In this document: positions 24,637-25,186 of the stretch, one piece after another
How positions within the stretch are numbered: the first letter of the stretch is position 1
How the letters are laid out: every line of letters begins with the position of its first letter
DNA from: CAZWDL01 sp964632995
Lineage (GTDB): Bacteria; Bacteroidota; Bacteroidia; Chitinophagales; Saprospiraceae
Length of the DNA stretch: 25,186 nucleotides
Assembly (NCBI GenBank): GCA_964632995.1
Contig: CAZWDL010000108.1
Coordinates: 1-25,186 of the forward strand
Direction: 5' to 3'
Notes under the pieces: model-generated
Told to the model about the DNA's origin: nothing
Databases searched by the model: none
Seen by the model: only the letters and a program-made list of their open reading frames with translations
Made by a program: the position numbers and the translations under genes

Positions 24637-25186
24637 TCAAACCTCTTCCCAGTTCCCCTTCGGCGTTAGTCGCCACATCAGCTGCTGCACCGGATCCCAC
24701 ACCTGTAGGCTCACCCACTCGTTGAAGAACATTTGCTGCAGGATTTCATGCTTCTCTACCAGTTGCTGTACCCGCTGCCGCGGCGCCACCACCATAGCGC
24801 ACAACCGTAGCGGCTGGTGGTAGAGTTCACGGTCACTTTTCATCACCGACTGCAGGGGCAGGCCGTGCATCAGGTCACTGCCGTTGCCTTGCATGACGCC
24901 GATTTTTCCGACCACATTATGCGTGATCTTGTTGCCGCTGCCGAAGGCGACATTGTCGGTAGTCGAAAAGAAGTACTGGCTGTTAATCCACTGGGCGACG
25001 ACCAGCGGGGCGGTGAGGATAACTTCCAGGGAGGTTCCCTCCGGATCCTGTTCCCAGTCGTAGGAGTGCAGGAAGCAGCGGCCGCGCAGATTGAGGTCTT
25101 TAGTCAGGTGGCGGGGCGCTACGACGAAGCCCGCGTTGCCCGCCAGGCCCCACTCCTGCCGGACCTGCGCCCAGTCGCGGCTACGC
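24637..25186 (-). CDS. dabA: DabA (DUF2309) inorganic-carbon transporter subunit, C-terminal part
   Basis: Partial gene: it enters from the right edge and stops at 24637-24639. The visible 183 codons read SRDWAQVRQEWGLAGNAGFV, APRHLTKDLNLRGRCFLHSYD, EGTSLEVILTAPLVVAQWIN and QYFFSTTDNVAFGSGNKITH, then IGVMQGNGSDLMHGLPLQSV, YHQPLRLCAMVVAPRQRVQQ and a WEEV end. These are the C-terminal blocks of DUF2309/UPF0753 proteins. DabA is a zinc, carbonic-anhydrase-like protein that works with the proton-channel subunit DabB (NuoL-like) to accumulate bicarbonate. The zinc-site region is upstream and outside the window, as dabB would be. The family assignment is firm from this segment; whether the locus is complete cannot be seen here. 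Confidence 0.9.
   Translation of the reverse strand, partial: RSRDWAQVRQEWGLAGNAGFVVAPRHLTKDLNLRGRCFLHSYDWEQDPEGTSLEVILTAPLVVAQWINSQYFFSTTDNVAFGSGNKITHNVVGKIGVMQGNGSDLMHGLPLQSVMKSDRELYHQPLRLCAMVVAPRQRVQQLVEKHEILQQMFFNEWVSLQVWDPVQQLMWRLTPKGNWEEV

Overview
The window looks like chromosome of a Bacteroidota bacterium, most likely a marine Saprospiria/Lewinella-type lineage. The evidence is a C-terminal type IX secretion (T9SS) sorting domain, a TonB receptor with a CarboxypepD_reg N-domain, a Bacteroidota-type sdhCAB, promoters of the TTTG/TAnnTTTG type, GC content I estimate by eye at about 55%, and almost no Shine-Dalgarno sites. The lineage below phylum is an inference.

Left part (1-6.8 kb): an iron/heme acquisition locus. 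On the minus strand are a haem ABC permease (hmuU, cut by the window edge), its haem-binding lipoprotein (hmuT) and a T9SS-exported HmuY-like protein. Divergently on the plus strand are a siderophore-type TonB-dependent receptor and a PepSY membrane protein. The divergent intergenic region holds one good Bacteroidota promoter for each direction and, midway between them, a near-perfect DtxR/IdeR-like palindrome. Together these suggest iron-controlled capture (HmuY-like), outer-membrane import (receptor), periplasmic handling (PepSY) and inner-membrane import (HmuTU).

Middle (6.9-17.2 kb): a short Uma2-family gene; succinate dehydrogenase sdhC-sdhA-sdhB; a vanadium-haloperoxidase/PAP2-like lipoprotein; a small gene graveyard (a DUF4058 gene with an internal deletion, and a PIN toxin tail cut at an IS21-like end); a CstB-like persulfide dioxygenase-rhodanese fusion with a strong hairpin terminator; and protoporphyrinogen oxidase (hemY).

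Right part (17.6-25.2 kb): a 270-residue protein I do not recognise; a full-length Uma2 protein; an AAA/DUF4143 ATPase with twin palindromes directly before its start; a Tat-exported Gfo/Idh/MocA oxidoreductase; an unusual lipoprotein methyltransferase with a His-rich linker; an APC-family amino-acid permease; and the 3' end of dabA (DUF2309 inorganic-carbon transporter).

The main signal outside the genes is a set of intergenic elements. Each is built from its own 7-16 base word, repeated in tandem and/or inverted (GGTTCAA, GCATCCAGCAC, GACTTGGAGA, ACACGGATTTTC, GGGTAGA, CTGTTCTGCGGTTCTG, ATCCTG). They share an architecture but not a sequence. I see no CRISPR array, rRNA, tRNA or intact mobile element, and no obvious new multi-gene defence system.
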